This document shows, in pieces, positions 9,724 through 18,067 of a DNA stretch of 64,000 bases; position 1 is the stretch's first letter, and the number at the start of each line of letters is the position of its first letter. Location of the stretch: assembly GCF_009671245.1 (NCBI RefSeq), contig NZ_VTFS01000003.1, forward strand, positions 310,001-374,000. The letters are read 5' to 3'. A model generated the notes under the pieces. It was given only the letters and a program-made list of their open reading frames with translations, was not told where the DNA came from and ran no database searches. The position numbers were made by a program, and so were the translations under genes. This DNA comes from Marinicella rhabdoformis (GTDB lineage: Bacteria; Pseudomonadota; Gammaproteobacteria; Xanthomonadales; Marinicellaceae).

Positions 9724-10857
9724 TTAAATTTTGTCTGTGGTGTTGTTGATGGCTATGACAATGTCTTCACCCAGCTTTTTGCTGCGCTCAGGTGACCAGC
9801 CATACATCTCATCAGGCAAGTCGTGATTGTCTTTGAATGGCATCTCCAAAGTGTAAGCCAAACAATTGAAAGTTTCGCCAACGTAATTGGTCGCAATGCG
9901 CAAATCACCTTTACCCGGTTCATCTTTAGGGTAACCGTGCTCATCTTGGAAATCAGGACTGGCCGCATGGAAAGCCGCTTTGAAAGCCTCTTCCAAACCT
10001 TTCAACCGTTCATCATAATTAGGATTCCCTTCACAACCAGCGACAAAATTATAGGGAATCGCCTCGTCACCATGCATATCGATGAACATGTCCACGCCAT
10101 GCTTGTGCATTTGTTCGCGCACCAAATAAACTTCTGGCGATTTTTCCATGGTAGGCTCTAACCACTCTCGGTTTAAGTTGGCACCTGTCGCATTAACACG
10201 CAAGTTACCACGGTAGGCGCCGTCAGGATTCATATTGGGCACAACAAAAAATCGACACTGCTGTAACAGCGTTCGAGACGTTGGGTTGTCGGCATCTAAA
10301 ATGGTTTCCAAGAATCCTTCAGCACACCATTCAGCCATGGTTTCGCCCGGATGTTGACGCGCTATCACCCACAAATTTTTCTTTTCAGCTTGATCGCTTT
10401 CTACGTCATCAATCACCAACATATCGAAATCACGACCATCAACTGTCTCACCCAAGCTTTGCAAACGACACAAGTCTGACTGTTGTGCAAAAGCCAATAA
10501 ATTCAAGTGGCGTTCAAAAGAATACGGCGCAAAATAAGCCAAATAGATGTCATCGGTATCGGCAGTGAATTCAACAGTCATTTGCTTGCCATCATAGTCA
10601 GTCGGGATGCGGAACCATTCTTCACGGTCAACCGATGCACAGACATCATAATCTTCCCAACCTTCAGCCACAAAACAATCGGCAGCATTCAAAAATTTCA
10701 CCACACAGTTTTGGTCTTTCACACCCTGTATGCGGAAGTAAAACCATTGTCTAAAGTCTGAATTTGAATCGTTTTTGATGTTAAGTTGGATGTCATCAAA
10801 AGAATCGGCTTTGACCACGTCAATGCGGCCACCGTCAAATGCACTGCTGATTTTCAT
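9724..10857 (-). CDS. M14-family (cytosolic carboxypeptidase-like) zinc peptidase
   Basis: A 377-aa metallocarboxypeptidase without a signal peptide. The N-terminal beta-sandwich domain (about 1-125, with QWFYFRIQGV and APYSFERHLNLL) followed by the catalytic domain is the layout of cytosolic carboxypeptidases (CCP/M14D). Zinc ligands are visible in RQHPGETMAEW (His and Glu) and MFIDMHGDEA (His). The substrate-binding NPDG and NREW motifs (PNMNPDGAYRGN, GANLNREW) and the catalytic Glu in AYTLEMPFKD are intact. The substrate in bacteria is not known; amino-acid removal from peptides or peptidoglycan stems is possible. It is a single gene with its own terminator. Confidence 0.88.
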   Translation of the reverse strand: MKISSAFDGGRIDVVKADSFDDIQLNIKNDSNSDFRQWFYFRIQGVKDQNCVVKFLNAADCFVAEGWEDYDVCASVDREEWFRIPTDYDGKQMTVEFTADTDDIYLAYFAPYSFERHLNLLAFAQQSDLCRLQSLGETVDGRDFDMLVIDDVESDQAEKKNLWVIARQHPGETMAEWCAEGFLETILDADNPTSRTLLQQCRFFVVPNMNPDGAYRGNLRVNATGANLNREWLEPTMEKSPEVYLVREQMHKHGVDMFIDMHGDEAIPYNFVAGCEGNPNYDERLKGLEEAFKAAFHAASPDFQDEHGYPKDEPGKGDLRIATNYVGETFNCLAYTLEMPFKDNHDLPDEMYGWSPERSKKLGEDIVIAINNTTDKI

Positions 10858-11010
10858 AGCTGTATGTAATTTTTTAAAAGGCGTATGATGTCATATCAGG
10901 CTCAAAATCACAATAAATGTAACATCTGAATATGCCATGCCTAAACCTCTTGTATCTCAGGAATTGTCACATTAGAAACGAAAACTTCAACATATGGCAT
11001 TACAATCCTT

Positions 11011-11041
11011 CGTCATTCTCGTGCTTGACACGAGAATCTCG
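11011..11041. repeat. Short palindromic intergenic repeat (REP-like)
   Basis: CGTCATT, then a 6-bp stem CTCGTG-CTTGA-CACGAG (11018-11034), then AATCTCG. This has the form of the short hairpin repeats that begin CGTCATTC and end GAATC, dispersed in many proteobacterial genomes. It lies in the 348-nt gap between the M14 gene and dgt; the left 150 nt of that gap show nothing else I can name. No second copy occurs in this window. Confidence 0.5.
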
Positions 11042-11070
11042 TAACACCCTGATCAAACAACCCCACACCC

Positions 11071-11166
11071 CGTCATCCTGACCGAGCACACAACACCCCC
11101 TTGTCATCCTTACCGAGCGAAGCGAGTGGAAGGACCTAAGGTTTTTCGGCTGCGCTCAACACGACA
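11071..11166. repeat. MITE-like intergenic repeat with imperfect terminal inverted repeats
   Basis: A 65-bp unit at 11102-11166 starts TGTCATCCTTACCGAGCG and ends GGCTGCGCTCAACACGACA. The two ends are imperfect inverted repeats. A truncated second copy of its left end (CGTCATCCTGACCGAGCAC, 11071-11089) precedes it. The form matches the widespread family of small repeats with GTCATCCTGA-GCGAAGCGA cores. It encodes nothing and lies just beyond the 3' end of dgt. Confidence 0.55.
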
Positions 11167-11205
11167 GCAACAAACTCAAGCCACATAATTAATGCTTTCA
11201 ATTCA

Positions 11206-12675
11206 TCAATCCGCCACCATCAAAGTTTTGTACTCATCATGGGCACTGTGATCGGTCATGGCAGAAATGTGGTCTTGTATCATGCGACAACGATAATAAA
11301 ACTCCAGTTCTCCACCCTGCTCTTTCACCGCTTTTTGATAAGCTTTACGGATCTTTGGATCAATGCGATTGAACAAGAGCTGCTCATACAAACAATCGCT
11401 ATTACCCGAAAGTAAGTCAGACATTTTTGCGCCGGATAATTTCAAAACCTTGGCATAAATATCAAGCAAACCCGTGATGATTTGATGACCTTGCAGCTCC
11501 AAGGTCTGCACTTCTTTGTGATTAAAAACATGGTTATACCCAATACCCTTGAATGTTTGTACAATCTGCATCGCTACAGAATCATCTTCTAATAGGGCTT
11601 GGTTGAAGTCTCCTCGATAAATTGTTTCGATATTGTCTATAAAACGATTGGCCGCATGATTGACCAAATGGTGAATCAAATTGATACGCAACTTGATGAA
11701 AAATTGATGATTACCATCAATGACATCAGTTTTTGAAGCTTGAATTGCCTCATTAACCACTCTTTTTAAACTTTTTTCAGAGTGATTAAATGACGTGATA
11801 TTGCTGGCATCAACATCACCACCTAAGGCATGGAACGTCTTCACAATCAACCCCGACAGTTGGGACAAGTTCAATATACCTTTTTCAACTGCATCTTCAA
11901 TATCAGCCAAACAATAAGCCATGTCATCAGCCGCTTCCATAATATATGTGAATGGGTGCCTGTGACCTAACTGTACCTCTAATGCATCGCACATTTTCGC
12001 CACAGCTTCTCGTTCAGACCAGTAAAAACCCGGCTTCTTTTTTAATTGACTCAAAGGGTCTTTGTCTTCACGTTTTTCCCAAGCACCACGGGTGTATTTC
12101 AAAATCGCAGCGGTTTGTGCGTGCGTCAGGTTCATTTGCTGCAAAGAATAAGTCAATCTCACCGCTTGTGCATTGCCTTCAAAATTTTGTAAGTCTTTTA
12201 TTAGCAGTTTACGCAGTGACTCACCTTTGACCGTCTTCCAAGCTTTAAACTTCTTGAATTGCTTTGAATTGAACCAACCATTGATGGCTGCCTCACCAAA
12301 GTGCCCAAAAGGTGGGTTACCAATGTCATGCATCAAACAAGCCATCTCCACCAAAGACTCAACCGCTCCTGCCAACCCGTTCAGACCCAACTCTTTTTCG
12401 CGACCTTGAAGTTTTTTAAACAGCGTCTTCACAATATAGCGACCGTTCTGTTGCACTTCCAAAGAATGGGTCAGCCGCGACCGCACCGCCGCATTGCGTT
12501 CCAAAGGAAATACTTGCGTCTTCTGCTGCAAACGCCTGACAGACGCCGATTGAATAATCCGCCCACGATCAGATTCCAATTGATTGGTGATGTCTGCTGG
12601 TGTACTGGTTTTGTTTGACGGTGCCCCATAAGGCCGCAAAGCCGACATTTTTATATTGAATTTTATACCCATCAT
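11206..12675 (-). CDS. dgt: Deoxyguanosinetriphosphate triphosphohydrolase (dGTPase)
   Basis: A protein of about 489 aa that hydrolyses dGTP to deoxyguanosine and triphosphate. The N-terminal block SDRGRIIQSASVRRLQQKTQ and VFPLERNAAVRSRLTHSLEV is highly typical of enterobacterial-type Dgt. The HD metal site is His of RLTHSLEV, HD of CLMHDIGNPPFGHFGE, and a downstream Asp in EAADDMAYCLADIED. The frame opens at a GTG (12678), but ATG at 12675 or 12672 is more likely; no good Shine-Dalgarno is seen. The enzyme tunes dNTP pools and can restrict phage. A decayed copy of its 5' part lies at 14064-14222, part of a rearranged dgt-fusA2 interval. Confidence 0.92.
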   Translation of the reverse strand: MMGIKFNIKMSALRPYGAPSNKTSTPADITNQLESDRGRIIQSASVRRLQQKTQVFPLERNAAVRSRLTHSLEVQQNGRYIVKTLFKKLQGREKELGLNGLAGAVESLVEMACLMHDIGNPPFGHFGEAAINGWFNSKQFKKFKAWKTVKGESLRKLLIKDLQNFEGNAQAVRLTYSLQQMNLTHAQTAAILKYTRGAWEKREDKDPLSQLKKKPGFYWSEREAVAKMCDALEVQLGHRHPFTYIMEAADDMAYCLADIEDAVEKGILNLSQLSGLIVKTFHALGGDVDASNITSFNHSEKSLKRVVNEAIQASKTDVIDGNHQFFIKLRINLIHHLVNHAANRFIDNIETIYRGDFNQALLEDDSVAMQIVQTFKGIGYNHVFNHKEVQTLELQGHQIITGLLDIYAKVLKLSGAKMSDLLSGNSDCLYEQLLFNRIDPKIRKAYQKAVKEQGGELEFYYRCRMIQDHISAMTDHSAHDEYKTLMVAD

Positions 12676-12730
12676 CACATTGTAAATGATTACCTAATTC
12701 ATCTTCAAAAAAACTTTTTGCGAACTAAAA

Positions 12731-12886
12731 ATGCAACTGAATATGCACAAACAAGATGTTGAAAAACACTCACATTCAGGAATCATAACAACAACTGAAC
12801 AACTTCAGTCTGTACATTCCCAAGCCCAATTCTTCTTATATCCTGACACCTTTTCACTTGACAGCCGCAGTCATTTTAAAAAATAA
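12731..12886 (+). CDS. Possible 51-codon ORF upstream of the methyltransferase pseudogene
   Basis: The frame ATG (12731; a second in-frame ATG at 12743) to TAA (12886) would encode a hydrophilic peptide ending LYPDTFSLDSRSHFKK. No Shine-Dalgarno precedes either ATG and I recognise no family, so it may be chance or the remnant of a longer gene. The rest of the 390-nt gap between dgt and the methyltransferase remnant holds a loose inverted repeat (ATAAACT and AGTTTAT, about 12910-12945) and a TTGACA at 12987, with no matching -10 box. I see nothing else there. Confidence 0.2.
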   Translation: MQLNMHKQDVEKHSHSGIITTTEQLQSVHSQAQFFLYPDTFSLDSRSHFKK

Positions 12887-13068
12887 GGACATGTCTACCT
12901 CATCATAAAAACGATAAACTATTTTTTACTAGTGAACAGTTTATTTATATTATGTATGGGTATTTTGCACCCCAACACTCATGTATTTGACAACTCTGTG
13001 CGATAACCCCAGAACGGCTGTTGAACCAATGTATAATTTTCTTCTTTGCACAGTCAACCTCATAGCAC

Positions 13069-13935
13069 ATGCACCTTTTTCACATTAAAAATCAAGAATC
13101 ATTTTTACAACTGATAGAAAGTCAAACACAGCAGTTGAAAGAACTGAAAAAAACAGAGCAACAGTTAACACAAGCCTTGGCATCAAAGCAACAGCATTTA
13201 TTTCATGGTTATAGCTGGCCTATACAACGTGAAAGCCAATTTTTGCTGGATCAAAAATACGCACACTCAGGTGAAATCAATTTCAGGGAAAGGTTGGTGT
13301 GTCAATCAACACAATTTAATAACAGAGTTCGTGGGGCGATTCAAGTTTTTGAGACCACAATCAAGCCAAAACCATGCGACACTATTTACATCTCAGAGCA
13401 ACACACTTTGTTATATAAGTGGCTAAAAAACAAGTACACCAATACTGTCGGCAGCGAATACATGACTGAAAGCTCTTTTTTAAACAAACTCAGGTTTCAA
13501 CTCAAATTGTTACCCGACAAACTGAACCACCAAGATTTAACCCAACTGTCATTTAATGACAATCACTTTAAATACGTCTAATCTTTTGACTGTTTTGAAC
13601 ACATTCCAAACTATAAAGATGCGCTCCATGAAATATTTAGGTCGCTTAAAAATAACGGAACCCTTATGTTTTCAGTTCCTTTTAATCCAAAAGCTTATCA
13701 AACACTGGTTCGCGCTTCAGTAAACTCAAAAGGCAAAACAATTTTTCACGAGAAACCCGAATATCACGGCAATCCTGTATCAAAGAAAGGCAGCCTAAGC
13801 TATTACACTTTCGGCTGGGAACTGCTGGACACCCTTAAAAAAATTGGTTTCAAAGAAGTGAATGCCATCGTGTATTGGTCAAAAAAATATGCATACCTAG
13901 GTGGTGAACAATTTTTATTCAGCGCTAAAAAATGA
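13069..13935 (+). pseudogene. SAM-dependent class I methyltransferase, broken by an in-frame TAA
   Basis: Two open segments, 13069-13578 and 13582-13935, lie in the same frame, separated only by TAA at 13579-13581. Joined, they give a methyltransferase of about 288 aa. An N-terminal coiled region is followed by INFRERLVC and YISEQHTLLYKWLKNKY, then the SAM-fold segment DLTQLSFND, then, across the stop, SFDCFEHIPNYKDAL and LKNNGTLMFSVPF. In this family the residue between FxxV and SFD is normally a leucine, so a TTA-to-TAA change explains the lesion. Everything else looks coding and intact, so the mutation is recent, or a sequencing error, or read through. The gene is accessory cargo between dgt and fragments of fusA and dgt. 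Confidence 0.82.
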
Positions 13936-13938
13936 TTC

Positions 13939-14059
13939 TAACAGCTGTTGGCCTAGCTATTAATAATATGATCTTCTGGCGTGAACACGCCCACTTTCAT
14001 GATAGGTTCCATGATTTGTGGCGAACATTTCTTAACAGATTGACGGCATGTGTCTTTTA
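13939..14059 (-). pseudogene. Decayed internal fragment of fusA (copy 1)
   Basis: The plus-strand sequence GTGAACACGCCCACTTTCAT, then GATAGGTTCCATGATTTGTG, aligns with intact fusA2 around 15915-15965, and the left edge AACAGCTGTTGGCCT aligns near 15826-15840. About 75 nt are missing between two GATCTT words. It shares AACAGCTGTTGGCCT and GTGGCGAACATT with the fragment at 15182-15534 but not with intact fusA2, so both fragments derive from one divergent fusA copy. It begins immediately after the methyltransferase stop codon. It has no coding capacity. Confidence 0.8.
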
Positions 14060-14063
14060 CTCC

Positions 14064-14222
14064 TTCTCCAAAAGGTGGGTCATCAAACAAACCATTTCAA
14101 TCAAAGACCCTACGATCGGAATCTAACTGATTGATGATGACTTGCTACATATTCGCATTTAGTAAAGGTTTCCCTTAGGACGCCAAGCCAACATTTTTTT
14201 AGTGAAATTTATTTCCATAACA
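14064..14222 (-). pseudogene. Decayed 5' fragment of dgt
   Basis: CCAAAAGGTGGGT then CATCAAACAA (from 14068) aligns with dgt at 12302-12345, with about 13 nt deleted. ACGATCGGAATCTAACTGAT then aligns with dgt at 12569-12588 and continues to the start-codon region (CCAACATTTTTTTAGTGAAA against CCGACATTTTTATATTGAAT). About 210 nt of dgt are deleted inside. The fragment keeps dgt orientation and abuts the fusA fragment directly, a junction that does not exist in the intact order dgt - cargo - fusA. Confidence 0.78.
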
Positions 14223-14322
14223 GTATTGCATGGCATTGCTTTATATAACTTCAATTAACCTTATACGGCAGCAAAATATTGTGAAAGACCTCAATACGCT
14301 ATAATTATATTTTTTCAATTCG

Positions 14323-15078
14323 ATGACCATGCAATTATTATTTTTTTTATTGATGTCACAAATACACGCACAAAAGTTTCAATCACCGTTTCAATACCCC
14401 CATCCAGACAATACAAGCATTGAACAGCACACGTTAAACTTATTAAAGCAGGGCAAAATTAAATTGTATGACCATACTTTCAATGACGCAGAGTTAAGTG
14501 TCAGCATCATCAAACACATTTACTACCCTCACTCAAATAAAAACGATATCAAAATTATTTTATACGCTAATTGTGGCCTTAATTACAATCATAAAGGAAG
14601 TGAAGACGATTGGCATTATGCCAGTGTCGAATTGACCCTGTCACCAGAGGGACAAATAACTGACACCAGTTACTCAACATTCGATAACCCATGTAACAAA
14701 AAAGCCAAACATTACAGCAACCAACACATCAAAACTAATCCCAAAGCCATTTTTAAGCGTGACTTTGACTTTGATAAAGCGCCAACTGAAAACATCATGA
14801 AATACATCAGCCTGATGTCTATCAACGGTCAGTTAAATTACCACGACTTCAGAATTAAACCTGAACAATTTGAGGTTGACTCAATAGCCTTTAATGAGTT
14901 GGTGACAATAGATTTTCACGGAATTGAAATCAATTTGAGTATGAAATGTGACATTAATTCAAAAGACAACTTTCTTAAATACGGACCAAATCGAATCACA
15001 TTTTTCTTACGCACAGATGGGTCAACATCTGAATTACACGGACATTTTTCAGGCCAACTAAGCAATGCATGTAAATAA
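14323..15078 (+). CDS. Exported protein of unknown function
   Basis: A 251-aa protein with a short hydrophobic N-terminus ending in an AxA-like site (LLFFLLMSQIHAQ), so probably periplasmic or secreted. ATG at 14323 and 14329 are both possible and no Shine-Dalgarno is visible. The mature part is rich in Asn, His and Lys and is predicted to be mainly beta strands. It contains four cysteines (ILYANCGLNY, FDNPCNKK, SMKCDINS and the C-terminal SNACK) that could form two disulfides. I recognise no family. It lies between decayed dgt and fusA fragments and is lower in GC than its neighbours, which suggests accessory, laterally acquired DNA. Confidence 0.6.
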   Translation: MTMQLLFFLLMSQIHAQKFQSPFQYPHPDNTSIEQHTLNLLKQGKIKLYDHTFNDAELSVSIIKHIYYPHSNKNDIKIILYANCGLNYNHKGSEDDWHYASVELTLSPEGQITDTSYSTFDNPCNKKAKHYSNQHIKTNPKAIFKRDFDFDKAPTENIMKYISLMSINGQLNYHDFRIKPEQFEVDSIAFNELVTIDFHGIEINLSMKCDINSKDNFLKYGPNRITFFLRTDGSTSELHGHFSGQLSNACK

Positions 15079-15127
15079 AACTTTAACATTTGGATTAACC
15101 AATTTCAGAAATTAAAAATATGTATCC

Positions 15128-15157
15128 ATAAAAAAAGACGCCCATTGGGCGCCTTTC
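15128..15157 (-). terminator. Duplicated fusA terminator (behind the fusA remnant)
   Basis: On the minus strand GGCGCCC-AAT-GGGCGTC followed by seven T. It closely resembles the terminator behind intact fusA2 (15589-15621). The duplicated segment therefore included the 3' end of the gene together with its terminator. Confidence 0.8.
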
Positions 15158-15181
15158 TCATCAAGCTTGTTTAGAGTCGAA

Positions 15182-15534
15182 TTACTTCGCTTCTTTGCGT
15201 GCTTTGGCCGCTGCAATCACTTCTTCAGAAATGTTGTTAGGACACGGGTTATAGTGCGAGAACTCCATAGAGAACTGGCCACGACCAGAAGTCATGGTAC
15301 GCAAAGAACCAATGTAACCAAACATTTCAGACAGTGGCACATCAGCTTTGATGCGAACAGCTGTTGGCCTGGGTTTTATATTATGATCTTGTGATTTGAT
15401 CATGCCGCGACGACGGTTCAAATCACCAACCACATCACCGCTCACATCATCTAGGAGATCTTCAGGTGTGAACTACATCAACCTTCATGATAGGCTCCCT
15501 GATTTGTGGCGAACATTGCGCAACTGATTGACGA
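15182..15534 (-). pseudogene. 3' remnant of a second fusA (EF-G C-terminal end)
   Basis: The last codons of EF-G domains IV-V are preserved in frame for 87 codons down to a normal stop ([34 protein letters not shown]). Further upstream the homology continues but is disrupted by stops and a frameshift near 15445-15475 and ends near 15534. Relative to intact fusA2, 110 nt away, it has a four-codon insertion ([11 protein letters not shown] against DPTPTGV) and many synonymous differences. It therefore diverged as a working gene before decaying, for instance in a relative or as a paralogue. It lacks the GTPase domain and cannot be functional. Confidence 0.88.
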
Positions 15535-15588
15535 CAGTTACTTTAACTGTCACTCTAATAATTGCACCAGAGATAATAAGTAGCTCAC

Positions 15589-15621
15589 AAAAAAAGGCGC
15601 CCTATTGGACGCCTTTTTTTT
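15589..15621 (-). terminator. fusA2 rho-independent terminator
   Basis: AAAAAAAGGCGCCCTATTGG then ACGCCTTTTTTTT: a GC-rich stem with A and T tracts on both sides, 30 nt past the fusA2 stop. It could work in both directions. Confidence 0.88.
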
Positions 15622-15650
15622 CAAGCTTTTGTGAATCGAATTAAATTTAA

Positions 15651-17738
15651 TTAACTCGCGTCTTTACGTGCTTTAGCCGCTGCAATCACTTCTTCAGAAA
15701 TGTTAGCAGGACATGGGTTGTAGTGCGAGAATTCCATAGAGAATTGGCCACGACCTGAGGTCATGGTACGCAATGAACCGATGTAACCAAACATTTCAGA
15801 CAATGAAACGTCAGCTTTGATTCGAACACCTGTTGGTGTTGGATCTTGTGACTTGATCATGCCACGACGGCGGTTCAAATCACCAATCACATCACCCACA
15901 TGATCTTCTGGTGTGAACACGTCCACTTTCATGATGGGTTCCATGATTTGTGGTGAGCATTTCTTAACTGATTGACGGTATGCACCTTTAGCAGCTGCTT
16001 CAAAAGCCATAGTCGATGAATCCACTGCATGGTATGCACCATCTTGCAAAGTGAATTTCAAATCTTGTAAAGGATAACCAGCCAATGGACCTTCTTCCAT
16101 CAAGCTTTGGAAACCTTTCTCGATCGCAGACCAGTACTCTTTAGGTACGTTACCACCGGTTACAGTTGATTCGAATACGTAACCAGAACCTTCTTCACCT
16201 GGCTCAATGGTGTAATCAATTTTACCAAACTGACCAGAACCACCTGATTGTTTCTTGTGCGTGTAAGAATCCGTCACAGGCGCTGTGATTGACTCACGGT
16301 AGGCCACTTGTGGTGCACCCACTTCTAATTCAACACCAAACGTTCGAGACAAGATGTCCACTTTAATGTCTAAGTGCAACTCACCCATACCTTTCAAAAT
16401 AGTCTCGCCTGAATCTTCATCAGTTTCAACTTGGAAAGATGGATCTTCTGCAACCATTTTACCCAAAGCGTTACCCATTTTTTCTGAGCCGCCTTTGTCT
16501 TTAGGTGCAACAGCAATCGAGATTACTGGATCTGGGAAGATCATTGGCTCCAAAGTACAAGGATGCTTCACATCACACAATGTGTGACCTGTTTGAACAT
16601 TCTTCATACCAACGATGGCTAAAATGTCACCAGCTTGCGCTGAATCCAATTCGTTTCTGTCATCAGCATGCATCTCAACCATACGGCCAACACGCTCAGT
16701 TTTACCTGTAGCTGAATTCAAAATGGTGTCACCTTTGTTGATTTTACCTGAGTAAATTCGCACGAAGGTCAAAGCACCAAAACGGTCATCCATGATTTTA
16801 AATGCCAAAGCACGGAATGGCTCATCAACAGCAACAATCGCTTTTTCACCCGTAGGTTCACCAGTTTCTTCATCAGTCAAATCTTGAGGATCAACTTCAA
16901 CAGGAGATGGCAAGTAATCAACAACCGCATCCAAGATCAACTGCATGCCTTTGTTCTTAAATGCTGAACCACAGTAAGTTGGGAAGAAAGCCAAATCACG
17001 AGTACCTTTACGGATACAACGTTTGATGTCTTCCATAGCAACTTCTTCACCTTCCATGTAAGCCATCATCAAATCATCGTCTTGCTCTACGGCAGTTTCG
17101 ATCAATTGCTCATGGTATTTATTAACTTTATCAACCATGTCAGCTGGCACATCCAGCACTTCATAGTTTTCAGGTTGCATTGAATCATCCCAAACGTATG
17201 CTTTCTTAGACAATACGTCAACAACACCAACAAAATCATCTTCGATACCGATAGGCAAAGTCATCACCAATGGGTTAGCACCCAAAACATTCTCAACTTG
17301 GTCTACGACTCGGTAAAAATCTGCACCCATGCGGTCTAATTTGTTCACGAAGATCAAACGTGCCACTTCAGATTCATTGGCATAACGCCAGTTGGTTTCA
17401 GATTGTGGCTCTACACCACCTGAACCACAGAATACACCAACACCGCCATCCAATACTTTCAAAGAACGGTAAACTTCAACGGTGAAGTCAACGTGACCTG
17501 GGGTATCGATGATGTTGAAACGGTGGTCTTTCCAAAAACAAGTGGTCGCAGCTGACTGAATGGTGATACCACGCTCAGCTTCTTGATCCATGAAATCCAT
17601 GGTAGATTCACCATCATGCACTTCACCCAATTTATGGATTTTACCGGTCAGTTTAAGAATACGCTCGGTTGTTGTGGTTTTACCCGCATCAACGTGAGCG
17701 AAGATACCAATATTTCTGTATTTAGTTAAATCTGTCAT
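15651..17738 (-). CDS. fusA2: Elongation factor G, second type (EF-G2)
   Basis: A translational GTPase of about 695 aa. G1 is [14 protein letters not shown], followed by [14 protein letters not shown] (switch I/G2 region), [12 protein letters not shown] (G3) and [12 protein letters not shown] (G4). Domains II-V follow, with the C-terminal [34 protein letters not shown] in place of the usual EF-G1 sequence, and location away from a str operon, point to the EF-G2 type of Pseudomonas, Vibrio and Shewanella. The start is set at ATG 17738, giving [11 protein letters not shown] with GAAAG just upstream. It may replace or back up EF-G1 in translocation or ribosome recycling. Two decayed fragments of a related gene lie downstream. 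Confidence 0.9.
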   Translation of the reverse strand: MTDLTKYRNIGIFAHVDAGKTTTTERILKLTGKIHKLGEVHDGESTMDFMDQEAERGITIQSAATTCFWKDHRFNIIDTPGHVDFTVEVYRSLKVLDGGVGVFCGSGGVEPQSETNWRYANESEVARLIFVNKLDRMGADFYRVVDQVENVLGANPLVMTLPIGIEDDFVGVVDVLSKKAYVWDDSMQPENYEVLDVPADMVDKVNKYHEQLIETAVEQDDDLMMAYMEGEEVAMEDIKRCIRKGTRDLAFFPTYCGSAFKNKGMQLILDAVVDYLPSPVEVDPQDLTDEETGEPTGEKAIVAVDEPFRALAFKIMDDRFGALTFVRIYSGKINKGDTILNSATGKTERVGRMVEMHADDRNELDSAQAGDILAIVGMKNVQTGHTLCDVKHPCTLEPMIFPDPVISIAVAPKDKGGSEKMGNALGKMVAEDPSFQVETDEDSGETILKGMGELHLDIKVDILSRTFGVELEVGAPQVAYRESITAPVTDSYTHKKQSGGSGQFGKIDYTIEPGEEGSGYVFESTVTGGNVPKEYWSAIEKGFQSLMEEGPLAGYPLQDLKFTLQDGAYHAVDSSTMAFEAAAKGAYRQSVKKCSPQIMEPIMKVDVFTPEDHVGDVIGDLNRRRGMIKSQDPTPTGVRIKADVSLSEMFGYIGSLRTMTSGRGQFSMEFSHYNPCPANISEEVIAAAKARKDAS

Positions 17739-18067
17739 GTCTTTCAATCTTGTTTTTATCATCAATGATAAAGTGGAACAAATTGGTCGGTTTCAATGAA
17801 ATTCTTCACCCACATTTCTGTGAACAAAAGTCACCCGACCATAAAGTGCGCGCATCTTACTATAAAACATAGGCCATTTGTAGCAAATACAGTAAGAAAT
17901 CCTGTTTTTACGCTCCTTTATAACCAAACAAGAATCATTTAATCTTTAAAAACATTTAGGACGACCTGATTCAGTGTATTTTTACACCCCCCCAAGACAT
18001 CACTCAATCTCAGTCACTCACAGATGTGATAACATATCAGTCGCCTACAATTCATACGCCATAATAA
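17739..18067. other. Divergent intergenic region between fusA2 and kinase A
   Basis: About 330 nt. The fusA2 side holds a plausible sigma-70 promoter (see 17859-17886). The kinase side is AT-rich, with a C7 run near 17988; I find no convincing promoter, Shine-Dalgarno or RNA gene there. Confidence 0.5.
17859..17886 (-). promoter_or_regulatory. Predicted sigma-70 promoter of fusA2
   Basis: On the minus strand TTGCTA (17886-17881), a 16-nt spacer, then TATAGT (17864-17859). It would give a 5' leader of about 115 nt before the fusA2 ATG at 17738. Confidence 0.45.

Noticed and set aside
13932-14126. A 64-codon plus-strand ORF after the methyltransferase
   Set aside because: It runs antisense through the fusA and dgt fragments, with no Shine-Dalgarno and no protein-like character.
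15182-15445. An 87-codon minus-strand ORF as a separate small gene
   Set aside because: It is the in-frame 3' end of a decayed fusA copy; homology continues upstream past stops and a frameshift and the GTPase domain is missing.
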